Below are positions 36,501-43,727 of a DNA stretch of 64,000 bases, piece by piece. The position numbers were made by a program, and so were the translations under genes. The DNA comes from Burkholderiales bacterium (GTDB taxonomy: Bacteria; Pseudomonadota; Gammaproteobacteria; Burkholderiales; Burkholderiaceae_C), in assembly GCA_016213325.1 (NCBI GenBank), contig JACRAY010000006.1:62001-126000 (forward strand), read 5' to 3'. Position 1 is the first letter of the stretch. Every line of letters starts with the position of its first letter. The notes under the pieces were generated by a model. It did not search any database. It was not told where the DNA came from and was given only the letters and a program-made list of their open reading frames with translations.

Positions 36501-36915
36501 GCCGCAGTTCGAGCAGGGCCGCGTGGGCTCGTTCGGCGTGGCCTTCAACCGGCTCATGAATCGCCGCCATGCGGTTGCCGTGCGCTACCTGTATCGCGAC
36601 GCGCAGCAATCCGGAGCCGCGACCCGCCTGGCGATTCCCTACGTGCCGCGCCACTTCCTTCAAGCCGGCAGCCAATGGTCGGCCGGCGGCCAGTGGCTGC
36701 TGGGTGCCGGCGCCACATGGCGCAGCGAGCGCTTCCGCGACGACGCCAACCTGCAACCCCTGGCCGCGGGCTGGCAGTTCGGCTTCACGGCTTACTGGGA
36801 GAGCCTGGACCGCCGGCACAGCATGCAGGCATTGCTGGGCAACCTGCTGCCGCGCCGGGACGCGGGCCACGACCGCGACCCGAAGCTGGTGGTTCGCTAC
36901 GCCTTGCGCTTGTAG
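33562..36915 (+). CDS. FecR-domain, TPR and C-terminal outer-membrane barrel-like protein
   Basis: An 1117-residue exported protein with strong AGGAGG. A signal peptide ends near Ala32 (AWA). Residues ~50-160 form a FecR domain ('SVRTLANSQMGLLMADRSQI', 'TPTATIGIRGTDWEVEVE'), which in other proteins senses or binds at the periplasmic face. Residues ~225-500 are TPR helices with repeated 'A.LG....A...YA/LG' spacing. From about 510 to the end there are amphipathic beta strands with aromatic girdles, ending in 'LVVRYALRL', whose C-terminal hydrophobic pattern suits BamA-dependent barrels. It may anchor, export or sense the RTX proteins; this is inference. Confidence 0.8.
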   Translation: MPGGPFVRHHQPRLLACVAALALAFTPAGAWAAAGAEIVLLTGNGERRQSDASAWVAAAVKDQVNAGGSVRTLANSQMGLLMADRSQIRLNQNSSLQIKSVAEASQWSESTVRLNSGRAWSQARPQTAPAPTEARGIPVSRVKMETPTATIGIRGTDWEVEVEPDGRTRVVVLSGEVDLANDFGSVTLAQGEAGLAEAGKAPVRFVLVNPQSRVQWVSAWRAQPQRWGASAAARRGDELLALGETAQAQQVLAPAAQGGRGDPLASALLAHALARQDKLDEAQALLATALATHARHLEVQLAIGDIAMLQGDTPRARAAYLGVLQAQAGQVDALYGLGVIASEHERVADARALLGEALAKSPQDARVQAELAAAEAFAGNLAESERLLADVLAREPSNYQALTALGVTRLKSGRTQAALDDFLKAGLIEPRYARAWLYSGVAFYRLGERDRAMQAFAKASQLDARDPMPYVFRSMVLVDALDPGAAIEASREAQLRMPYLRSLNQVASNQKGSANLGSSLAAFGLEEWAGYYAARAYTPYWGASHLFLADRYTGKFNRNSELFQGYITDPTAFGASNRESTLVTGPGHYGRVDVLAERTDWTQGAVVGTLNGLAVEAVPIAYYASGDFAQAEARRDGSSGRLRNFTGGLGVKPNERLGVFAFVTDTRRPGESRSAALPMGALEHEDRRADVGLNFKVQPDNQVWLKAGSGRQRDQVTGVLWAPEAAASLNRIFLTNIFTPTGSLDDFHLDIDQRDVQLRHTFTAGAVQWTWGAEQSRQAQRGALVTTFAPARIDSTIETSARATDAYLSARFKPTQSVEAQVDLFAQQVRVRRQDVTSLVLLFTPPDVTPIENGLAERRFNELNPRLGLQWNLAPLQTLRAALQRWRKPASAGTLAPVDTVGIPANDRLLAEGGLYRRVRVQWDGELDAHTFVRAFADHERIDNGLTGRRSPISDFQLTQLERLRSRPDVFEAKPDLEDTPQFEQGRVGSFGVAFNRLMNRRHAVAVRYLYRDAQQSGAATRLAIPYVPRHFLQAGSQWSAGGQWLLGAGATWRSERFRDDANLQPLAAGWQFGFTAYWESLDRRHSMQALLGNLLPRRDAGHDRDPKLVVRYALRL

Positions 36916-36978
36916 GTGGGCAGCTTTGCTGCCCACCGCTCGCGAGGAGCGGCCTGGTGGGCAGCGGAGCTGCCCACC
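36915..36978. repeat. Tandem GTGGGCAGC hairpins between convergent genes
   Basis: Two 10-bp hairpins: GGTGGGCAGC-TTT-GCTGCCCACC (36915-36937) and GGTGGGCAGC-GGA-GCTGCCCACC (36956-36978). Between them is a smaller CCGCTC...GAGCGG stem. They begin at the last base of the FecR-TPR gene and end at the base before the cyclase stop. They are likely a bidirectional terminator built from a dispersed repeat also found at 14784. Confidence 0.7.
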
Positions 36979-38964
36979 CTAGGACAACGCGGTGGAGCCG
37001 TCCCAGTCGTCCGGCGGCGGCTCGCGCCGGAACTGCTCGATGCGTTCCAGGTAGATCGGCGCCAGCCGGTCGTCGGGCCAAGTAAGCGCGATGTTGACCC
37101 ACGCTTCGGCAGCTTCGTCCCATTGGCGGTTGGCGTACGCGTTCCATGCTGCGAAGGTGGCCTTCGCAAGTGCATCGTCATCGCACGGTGTGGAAATCTC
37201 CACGGGGATGGACTTGCCTTTCACCCGCACGCGGTCCACCAGGCGCAGCCGCACCTTGCCTCGCAATTGCGCGGCGGTGCTGGCCGACACGAGGATGGGC
37301 GTGCCGTAAGGCTTGTTCGCGCCTTCCAGCCGCGAGGCCAGGTTGACCGTGTCGCCCAGCGCCGTGTAGTCGAAGCGCAGGTCCGAGCCCATGTTGCCGA
37401 CGATCGCGGGCCCTGAGTGCACGCCCACGCGCATGGCCAGCTTCTCGACGCCCATCTCCTGGAAGCGCGGCTGCAGCCGGTGCATCGCTTCCTGCATGCC
37501 GATGGCGGCCTGCGTCGCGTGCAGCGCATGCTCGTTGTCGTCCAGCGGCGCGTTCCAGAACGCCATGACCGCGTCGCCCACGTATTTGTCGACGGTGCCG
37601 CCGTGCTTCATGATCACCGCCGTCACCTCGTTGAGGTACAGGTTGATCATGTCGGCCACCTTCTCCGGCGACAGCAGCTCCGACACCGACGTGAAGCCCG
37701 CGAGGTCGGAAAACAGGACGGTGAGCTCGCGCCGCTGGCCGCCGAGCTTCAGGCTTTCGGGGCTGGCGATGATCTGGTCCACCACTTCGCGCGACACGTA
37801 CTTGCTGAAGGCCGAGCGCAACTCGCCGGTGCGCCTCCGCTCGGTGATGTACGAGCCGGTGCCCATCAGCACGTAGGCCGCCGCGAGCGCCGCCACCGGC
37901 GCGCCGAACAGCTGCCATTGGTTGTGCGATGCGAACAGCCACACCGACGCTGCCGTGCCTGCGCCCGCCACCAGCAGCATCAGCAGCGCACTGCGCACGG
38001 GGTGCCAGAAAGCCAGCGCAGGCAGCGCCAGCAGCACCGCAAGCGTCAGCACCACCGCATTGCGCCTGGTGCCGGCCGGCTGCACCGCCTGGCCCATCAG
38101 CGCGTTTTCGAGGATCGTGGCCTGGATCTCCACCCCCGGCGTGAGCAGCTTGGCTTCCTGCAGGAAAGGCGTTGCGAAGGCGTCCTGCGACGCGCCGCCG
38201 GACTCGAGCGAAGCGCGCACGTCGCGCCCCACCAGCACGATCTGGTCGGCGAAAAAGTCCTTCGGGATCGCCGGGTCGCCGTTGAGCACCTGGTAGTACG
38301 ACACATAGGGAAAGGTGCGCGCGGGGCCCAGGTGGCGGATCATGGCCTCGGGCTGCACGTAGGGCTCGGGCACCACGCCCGGGCGCGCCTTCAGCAGCGC
38401 GCGCACGGTCTGGCGCCAGAACACGTCGTCGCCCGTTGGCATGGCACGCAGCACCGCGTCTTCGTCGAGGCTCACGGTCGTCAGGCCGGCGACAGCGCCC
38501 GCGGCTGTGAACTCGGGCACCGGATCGACGCGCAGCCACTGGCGGGCCACCGCCGTTTCGTGGAAGGCGTAGTCCGCCGCCAGCACCACGTTGCCCGCGG
38601 CCTTGATCGCTTCGGCCAGCGCCTTGTCTTCTTCCGGTGCCGCACCTTCCGGGAACAGGACATCGAAGGCGATCACGCTGGCGCCCGCGGCCGCCAGGCG
38701 CTGCACCAGCCTGGCATGCATGTCGCGCGGCCACGGCCAGCGCTTGCCGAGCTGTGCGAAAGAAGCCTCGTCGATGCCGACGATGGTGATGGGCAGCTGC
38801 GACTTGCGCGGTGCGGTGGCCACCGAAACCAGGTCGAACAGCTTCAGCTCCACCAGGTGCCACGGCCGGACCGCCAGCAGCGCGATTCCGAGGGCCCACG
38901 CCATGAAGGCGCACACCAGCGCGAGCCGCAGCACCTGCCTCGCGGGACGCGCACGGATCAGCAT
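36979..38964 (-). CDS. CHASE2-domain class III adenylate cyclase
   Basis: A 661-residue membrane protein. One N-terminal hydrophobic segment (about 12-32) is followed by a periplasmic CHASE2 domain (about 38-290, 'ITIVGIDEASFAQLGKRWPW'), then three transmembrane helices (about 301-319, 324-343, 353-370) and a cytoplasmic cyclase domain. Metal aspartates are Asp420 ('LFSDLAGFT') and Asp464 ('DKYVGDAVMAFW'). Adenine-selecting Lys460 and Asp538 and transition-state Asn541 and Arg545 ('GDTVNLASRLE') are all present, so it should make cAMP. It faces the FecR-TPR gene end to end. The extracellular signal is unknown. Confidence 0.93.
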   Translation of the reverse strand: MLIRARPARQVLRLALVCAFMAWALGIALLAVRPWHLVELKLFDLVSVATAPRKSQLPITIVGIDEASFAQLGKRWPWPRDMHARLVQRLAAAGASVIAFDVLFPEGAAPEEDKALAEAIKAAGNVVLAADYAFHETAVARQWLRVDPVPEFTAAGAVAGLTTVSLDEDAVLRAMPTGDDVFWRQTVRALLKARPGVVPEPYVQPEAMIRHLGPARTFPYVSYYQVLNGDPAIPKDFFADQIVLVGRDVRASLESGGASQDAFATPFLQEAKLLTPGVEIQATILENALMGQAVQPAGTRRNAVVLTLAVLLALPALAFWHPVRSALLMLLVAGAGTAASVWLFASHNQWQLFGAPVAALAAAYVLMGTGSYITERRRTGELRSAFSKYVSREVVDQIIASPESLKLGGQRRELTVLFSDLAGFTSVSELLSPEKVADMINLYLNEVTAVIMKHGGTVDKYVGDAVMAFWNAPLDDNEHALHATQAAIGMQEAMHRLQPRFQEMGVEKLAMRVGVHSGPAIVGNMGSDLRFDYTALGDTVNLASRLEGANKPYGTPILVSASTAAQLRGKVRLRLVDRVRVKGKSIPVEISTPCDDDALAKATFAAWNAYANRQWDEAAEAWVNIALTWPDDRLAPIYLERIEQFRREPPPDDWDGSTALS

Positions 38965-39101
38965 GCGCGCGAGGATACCTCGCCTGCCGCGGCTGCTCGG
39001 GTTGACGATGGAATTTCGCCGATGAATTCGGTCTGCACGCGCCTACGCCGGGCCGCCGCTCTCGCGGGCAAACTGCACCTCTCGATGCAACGGGATGCGC
39101 G

Positions 39102-39587
39102 ATGGACTGGAAGCTCGTCTTCAGGGAAGGCCTGGTCGCCGGTAGCCTGGGCAGCCTGCTGTCTTCGCTCGTCCTGCTGGCATGCGGACGGCGCGACGCT
39201 GGTTCCGCCGTGGCGCCGGTCAATGCGGTGAGCCATTGGCTGTGGGGCCGGGAGAGCCTGCGTACGGACCGGATGGACGCCAGGCACACGCTGGCCGGAT
39301 ATGCAACGCACCACGCGGCGTCGGTGTTCTGGGCGTCGTTGCACGCCGCCGCTGCCCAGGGCCGTCCGGCGACCCGCCAGGCCGCCGTTGCCGTCGCCGG
39401 TGCCGCCGCCACCAGCGCCATTGCCTGCCTGGTCGACTATCGCGTGGTTCCGAAGCGGCTCACGCCAGGCTTCGAACACCGCATTTCCCCCGCCGCCATG
39501 ACCGGTGTCTACGTGGCGCTGGCCGTGGGGCTGGCGGCTGGCGCATTACTGGCTCGGCGGGCGAGGCGGTGCGACCCGACGACGTGA
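39102..39587 (+). CDS. Hypothetical membrane protein
   Basis: A 161-residue protein that I do not recognise. An N-terminal hydrophobic segment (about 8-28), a middle alanine-rich segment around 'AAVAVAGAAATSAIACLVDY' and a C-terminal one ('MTGVYVALAVGLAAGALLA') suggest three or four membrane helices. 'HTLAGYATHHAASVFWASLH' carries a cluster of histidines near the membrane face that could bind metal. It is divergent from the cyclase across 137 bp and ends 27 bp before the convergent radical SAM gene. No ribosome site is clear. Confidence 0.65.
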   Translation: MDWKLVFREGLVAGSLGSLLSSLVLLACGRRDAGSAVAPVNAVSHWLWGRESLRTDRMDARHTLAGYATHHAASVFWASLHAAAAQGRPATRQAAVAVAGAAATSAIACLVDYRVVPKRLTPGFEHRISPAAMTGVYVALAVGLAAGALLARRARRCDPTT

Positions 39588-39614
39588 GACTCGACGACCT
39601 TCAACCGTCTTTCG

Positions 39615-40706
39615 TCAAAACAGCGTGCCCTGCCCCTGCACCGAGGGCGGGCGAAATGCCGTTTCGTCCAGTTCCACGCGCACCTGGTTGAAGCCCAACC
39701 TCTGCACGCATTTCCGGAAGCGCTGTGCGAACAATTCGGCCCAGATGCCTTTGCCCTTCATGCGAGTGGCAAAGTCGCTGTCGTAGTCCTTGCCGCCGCG
39801 CAAGTCGTGCACGCGTGCCATCACTCGCTCGGCCCGCTGCGGGTAGTGCAGCTGCAGCCATTCCTTGAAGAGCGGCGCCACCTCCCAGGGCAGCCGCACC
39901 ATGTGATAGAAGGCGCTGCGCGCGCCGGCTTCCCACGCGGCTTCGAGCACCTGTTCCATGTCCTCGGTGAGGAAGGGAATCTGCGGCGCCAGGCTCACGC
40001 CTGTGGGCACCCCGGCTTCGGCCAGCGTCTTCAGCACCTTCAGCCGTCGGTGCGGCGCGGCGGCGCGCGGCTCGAGCCGGCGCGCCAGCACGGGGTCGAG
40101 CGTGGTGATCGTCACGTACACGGCCGCGAGATTCTTCGCGGCCATCGGCGCAATCAGGTCGAGGTCCCTTTCGACGCCGCCCGACTTGGTGACGAGGCTG
40201 AACGCGTGGCTGGTTTCATGGAGCTGCTCGATCACTTCGCGCGTGAGGCGCAGGTCGCGCTCGACCGGCTGGTAGCAGTCGGTCGCGGTACCGATGGCAA
40301 TCAGCTTCGGCTGGTAGTCGCGCCGGGCGAGCTCCGTGCGCAGCAGCGCGCCGATGTTGCGCTTGGCGATGATCTTCGTTTCGAAGTCGATGCCGGGGGA
40401 GAGGTTCAGGTAGCTGTGGGTCGGGCGGGCATAGCAGTAAGTGCAGCCGTGCTCGCAACCACGATACGGATTGATCGAGCGCTCGAAATAGACGTCGGGC
40501 GACTCGTTCGACGTGATGATGCTGCGCGGGTCTTCCCAGGTGACCTCGGTGGGCACGGGCACGGAGGCATCGGCTACCTCCTGCTCCAGCGTGTCCCAGC
40601 CGTCGTCGAAGGCGCCGCGCGTGTCCTTCTCGAAGCGGTGCGGCATGCGATAGGACACGCCCCGGCCCTTCACGGCCTGCAAGGGGATACGGGTGATGCT
40701 GTTCAT
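39615..40706 (-). CDS. PA0069-family radical SAM protein (SplB-related)
   Basis: A 363-residue radical SAM enzyme. The 4Fe-4S cluster cysteines are Cys84, Cys88 and Cys91 in 'YRGCEHGCTYCYARP'. The N-terminal 'VKGRGVSYRMPHRFE' and 'SIITSNESPDVYFERSINP' define the PA0069 group, related to spore photoproduct lyase. Group members are thought to act on nucleic-acid damage but no reaction is established. A textbook LexA box overlaps the start codon, so it is likely an SOS gene, which fits a repair role. It is divergent from a receiver-only response regulator. Confidence 0.9.
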   Translation of the reverse strand: MNSITRIPLQAVKGRGVSYRMPHRFEKDTRGAFDDGWDTLEQEVADASVPVPTEVTWEDPRSIITSNESPDVYFERSINPYRGCEHGCTYCYARPTHSYLNLSPGIDFETKIIAKRNIGALLRTELARRDYQPKLIAIGTATDCYQPVERDLRLTREVIEQLHETSHAFSLVTKSGGVERDLDLIAPMAAKNLAAVYVTITTLDPVLARRLEPRAAAPHRRLKVLKTLAEAGVPTGVSLAPQIPFLTEDMEQVLEAAWEAGARSAFYHMVRLPWEVAPLFKEWLQLHYPQRAERVMARVHDLRGGKDYDSDFATRMKGKGIWAELFAQRFRKCVQRLGFNQVRVELDETAFRPPSVQGQGTLF

Positions 40707-40714
40707 TCATACAG
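40699..40714. promoter_or_regulatory. LexA (SOS) box at the radical SAM gene start
   Basis: CTGT-TCATTCAT-ACAG is a perfect CTGT-N8-ACAG LexA site, and the next bases TA also fit the extended consensus. It covers the leftward ATG (40706-40704) of the PA0069-family gene, so LexA would block transcription at or near the start. The divergent response regulator begins 102 bp away and may be unaffected. Confidence 0.8.
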
Positions 40715-40815
40715 TATGAGCGCCCGGCCCGTTTTCTTCAAGCGTAGGTGAATGGCCTAATGCGCCCGGCCGAATTTCGTAGCGGTGCCAGGCATCCCGA
40801 TGGTCTGATGGCTGC

Positions 40816-41205
40816 ATGGACACGAACCTGACCCGCAAACCCAGGGTGCTGGTGGTGGACGACACCCCCGACAACCTGTTCCTCATGACCGCCCTGCTGG
40901 AAGACACCTGCGATGTGGTTACGGCCGAGTCGGGCATGGAGGCGCTGGCCATCGCGTCCGGCTCCATGCCGCCCGACCTGATCCTGCTGGACGTGATGAT
41001 GCCGGGCATGGACGGGCTGGCGGTGATGCGCCGGCTGCGCCAGCAGCCTGCCACCGCGTCGATACCGGTGGTGTTCCTCACGGGCAACTCGCGGACCGAA
41101 GAGGTGATGGAAGGCCTGGAGCTGGGCGCAGCCGACTACCTGTCCAAACCCATCGACCCGCCACTGGTGCTGGCACGCGTGGAGTCGCTGGCGGTACTGC
41201 ACTGA
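40816..41205 (+). CDS. Receiver-only response regulator
   Basis: A 129-residue CheY-like receiver without an output domain. The acidic pair is Asp15/Asp16 ('VLVVDDTPDN'), the phosphoacceptor Asp59 ('LILLDVMMPGMDG') and the conserved lysine lies in 'ADYLSKPIDPPL'. No kinase is adjacent. 'TPDN' after the acidic pair is common in receivers linked to cyclic-di-GMP or sigma-factor signalling, but the partner cannot be inferred. It ends 41 bp before the bd oxidase gene; the two could share a transcript. Confidence 0.9.
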   Translation: MDTNLTRKPRVLVVDDTPDNLFLMTALLEDTCDVVTAESGMEALAIASGSMPPDLILLDVMMPGMDGLAVMRRLRQQPATASIPVVFLTGNSRTEEVMEGLELGAADYLSKPIDPPLVLARVESLAVLH

Positions 41206-41246
41206 GCGCCTGAGCGGATTCCTGCGCCCTGCCGTACGATCACGGC

Positions 41247-43616
41247 ATGGACACGCTGCTGCTCTCGCGCATCCAGTTCGCGGCGAACATCAGCTTCCAC
41301 ATCCTCTTTCCGACGATCAACATCGCGCTGTGCTGGTTCCTCGTGTACTTCCGCCTGCGCGGTAGTGCCGCGAAGGGAACGCCTGCAGCGCAGGAATGGG
41401 AAGAAGCCTACTACCTGTGGACCAAGGTGTTCGCGCTCAGCTTCGCGCTGGGCGTGGTGTCGGGCATCACCATGAGCTTCCAGTTCGGCACCAACTGGCC
41501 GGGCTACATGGAGAAGGCGGGCAACATCGCCGGCCCGCTGCTCGGCTACGAAGTGCTGACTGCCTTCTTCCTCGAAGCCACCTTCCTCGGGATCATGCTG
41601 TTCGGCCGCTCGCGCGTGTCGGACCGCATGCACCTCGTCGCGACGCTGATGGTGGCCGCCGGCACCACGCTGTCGGCCTTCTGGATCCTGAGCCTCAACT
41701 CGTGGATGCAGACGCCCGCGGGCTACACGGTGGTCGACGGCAAGCTGCACGCCACCAGCTGGCTGCAGGTGATCTTCAATCCGTCGTTCCCCTACCGGCT
41801 GGTTCACAAGCTGCTGGCGTCCACGCTCACGGCCTCGTTCCTCATCGCGGGCCTGTCCGCGTGGCAACTCCTGCGCGGCACGCATAACGGCGGCACGCAC
41901 CGCGCGCTGAAGGCAGGCGTGGTGGCCGCCGCCCTCGCCATCCCCTTGCAGATCCTGGCGGGCGACATGCATGGCCTGAACACGCTGGAGCACCAGCCTG
42001 CCAAGATCGCGGCCATCGAAGGCATCTGGCACACCGAGAAAGGCGCGCCCCTCACCCTCATCGGCTGGCCCAACGAGAAGGAGGGCCGCACCGACTACGC
42101 CATCCAGATGCCCAAGCTGGCGAGCCTGATCCTCGCGCACGACATGGATGCCGAGCTGAAGGGGCTGGATGAATTCCCCAACGCGCATCCGCCGGTCGCG
42201 CCGGTGTTCTGGAGCTTCCGCGTGATGGTGGGCATGGGTGTGCTGATGCTGGCCGTGTCGTGGTGGGCGGCGTGGATCTTGTGGCGCAGGCGCGGCCCTT
42301 CCTATCCCCGCCACCTGCTGCAGGCGCTGGCCGCCATGACGTTTTCGGGCTGGGTCGCGACGCTGGCCGGCTGGTACGTCACCGAAATCGGCCGCCAGCC
42401 CTTCATCGTGTACGGCCTGTTGCGCACTTCGGAAGTCGTGGCGGACCACCCGCCAGCCATGGTGCTCGCCACGCTGGTCGGCTACCTTGCGACCTATGCC
42501 TTCCTGCTGGTCGCGTACATCGGCGTGTTGATGTACATGTCGGAGCATCCCGCAATGCCCACGCCCCAGACGCCGCAAAGCCCCAAGGCCGCCACGCCCA
42601 TTTGGAGGTCCGGCATGAGCTTCGAACAGGTGCTGCCGCTCATCTTCATGGCCGTCATGGGGCTGGCGCTGCTGGCGTACGTGGTGCTCGACGGCTACGA
42701 CCTCGGTGTCGGCATCCTGCTGCCGCTGGCTACAGACGAACAGAAGGACGTGATGGTGTCCAGCATCGGCCCGTTCTGGGACGCCAACGAGACCTGGCTG
42801 GTGCTGGGCATAGGGGTGCTACTGGTGGCCTTCCCGCGCGCGCACGGCATCGTGCTGTCGGCGCTGTACCTGCCCGTGGCCCTGATGCTGCTGGGCCTGA
42901 CGCTGCGCGGCGTCTCGTTCGACTTCCGCGTGAAGGCGCGCGACGCGCACAAGACCCTGTGGAACCGCCTATTCGCTGCCGGGTCCATGCTGGCCGCCGC
43001 CGCGCAGGGCTGGATGCTCGGCAGCTACCTGACCGGCTTCGACTTCGGCGCAACGTCGCTGCTGTTCAGCCTGGGCATTGCGCTGACGCTGCCCACGGCC
43101 TACGCGATGCTCGGCGCCGGCTGGCTCATCATGAAAACTTCGGGCGACTTGCAGGTGCTCGCCGTGCGCTGGGCCCGTGCCGTGTTGTGGCCGATGGGCG
43201 CGGCGCTCATCGGCATCTCACTGGCCAGCCCGCTGGTCAGCGCGTCGGTGTGGGACCGCTGGTTCGCCATGCCGCAATTCATCGGCTTGCTGCCGATCCC
43301 CGTAGCCTGCGCCGCTGCGTTCTTCGCCGCCGCGCATGTGACCGCGCGGCCGCGCCTCGTGGGCAGCGGCTATGGCTGGGTGGTGTTCGCCAGCACGGTG
43401 CTGGTGTTCGTGATGGCCTTCCTCGGCCTGGCGTACAGCCTGTACCCCTTCATCGTCGTCGACCGCCTCACCGTCTGGCAGGCGGCCGCAGCGCACGAGT
43501 CGCTGGTGTTCATCTTCGTCGGCGTGGCCATCACGCTGCCCGCCATCATCGCCTACACGTTCTACATGTACCGCGTGTTCTGGGGCAAGGCCGGCGCGCT
43601 CAGCTACGTCGGCTAA
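41247..43616 (+). CDS. cydAB: Fused cytochrome bd-type quinol oxidase subunits I and II (CydA-CydB, CIO type)
   Basis: One open frame of 789 codons covers both subunits. Residues 1-456 are CydA: 'ANISFHILFPTINIA' with a haem ligand His, 'GYEVLTAFFLEATFLGIMLF' with the conserved glutamates, and a short Q-loop ('HQPAKIAAIEG', 'GLDEFP') as in cyanide-insensitive CioA. Residues 457-789 are CydB ('LAYVVLDGYDLGVGILLPL'). The subunits are normally separate genes. Here Trp453 (TGG, 42603-42605) occupies the spot where a stop would be expected, and a good ribosome site for CydB is still present inside the frame. The complex reduces O2 with quinol in the inner membrane. A single-base sequencing error is the main alternative. 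Confidence 0.9.
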   Translation: MDTLLLSRIQFAANISFHILFPTINIALCWFLVYFRLRGSAAKGTPAAQEWEEAYYLWTKVFALSFALGVVSGITMSFQFGTNWPGYMEKAGNIAGPLLGYEVLTAFFLEATFLGIMLFGRSRVSDRMHLVATLMVAAGTTLSAFWILSLNSWMQTPAGYTVVDGKLHATSWLQVIFNPSFPYRLVHKLLASTLTASFLIAGLSAWQLLRGTHNGGTHRALKAGVVAAALAIPLQILAGDMHGLNTLEHQPAKIAAIEGIWHTEKGAPLTLIGWPNEKEGRTDYAIQMPKLASLILAHDMDAELKGLDEFPNAHPPVAPVFWSFRVMVGMGVLMLAVSWWAAWILWRRRGPSYPRHLLQALAAMTFSGWVATLAGWYVTEIGRQPFIVYGLLRTSEVVADHPPAMVLATLVGYLATYAFLLVAYIGVLMYMSEHPAMPTPQTPQSPKAATPIWRSGMSFEQVLPLIFMAVMGLALLAYVVLDGYDLGVGILLPLATDEQKDVMVSSIGPFWDANETWLVLGIGVLLVAFPRAHGIVLSALYLPVALMLLGLTLRGVSFDFRVKARDAHKTLWNRLFAAGSMLAAAAQGWMLGSYLTGFDFGATSLLFSLGIALTLPTAYAMLGAGWLIMKTSGDLQVLAVRWARAVLWPMGAALIGISLASPLVSASVWDRWFAMPQFIGLLPIPVACAAAFFAAAHVTARPRLVGSGYGWVVFASTVLVFVMAFLGLAYSLYPFIVVDRLTVWQAAAAHESLVFIFVGVAITLPAIIAYTFYMYRVFWGKAGALSYVG
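42604..42617 (+). promoter_or_regulatory. Internal ribosome-binding site and ATG for CydB
   Basis: GGAGGT followed after 5 bases by ATG (42615) lies in frame inside the fused cydAB gene, exactly where a separate cydB would start. Its preservation suggests free CydB (333 aa) is still made, with or without the fusion, or that the fusion is very recent. Confidence 0.8.
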
Positions 43617-43727
43617 TTTCCTACAGGCCTGTCGCACGGCGGCCTGCACGCGCAGCGGCGGCGTCCTACGGCACTTGGGCCGGCCGGTTTCCCATGATCG
43701 TCTTGTGTTTCGATCCAGGAGATTTCC

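Noticed and set aside
23233-38964. Complete type I secretion operon with RTX cargo
   Set aside because: No ABC exporter of HlyB type, no membrane-fusion HlyD and no TolC-like gene is present; the exporter must be elsewhere.
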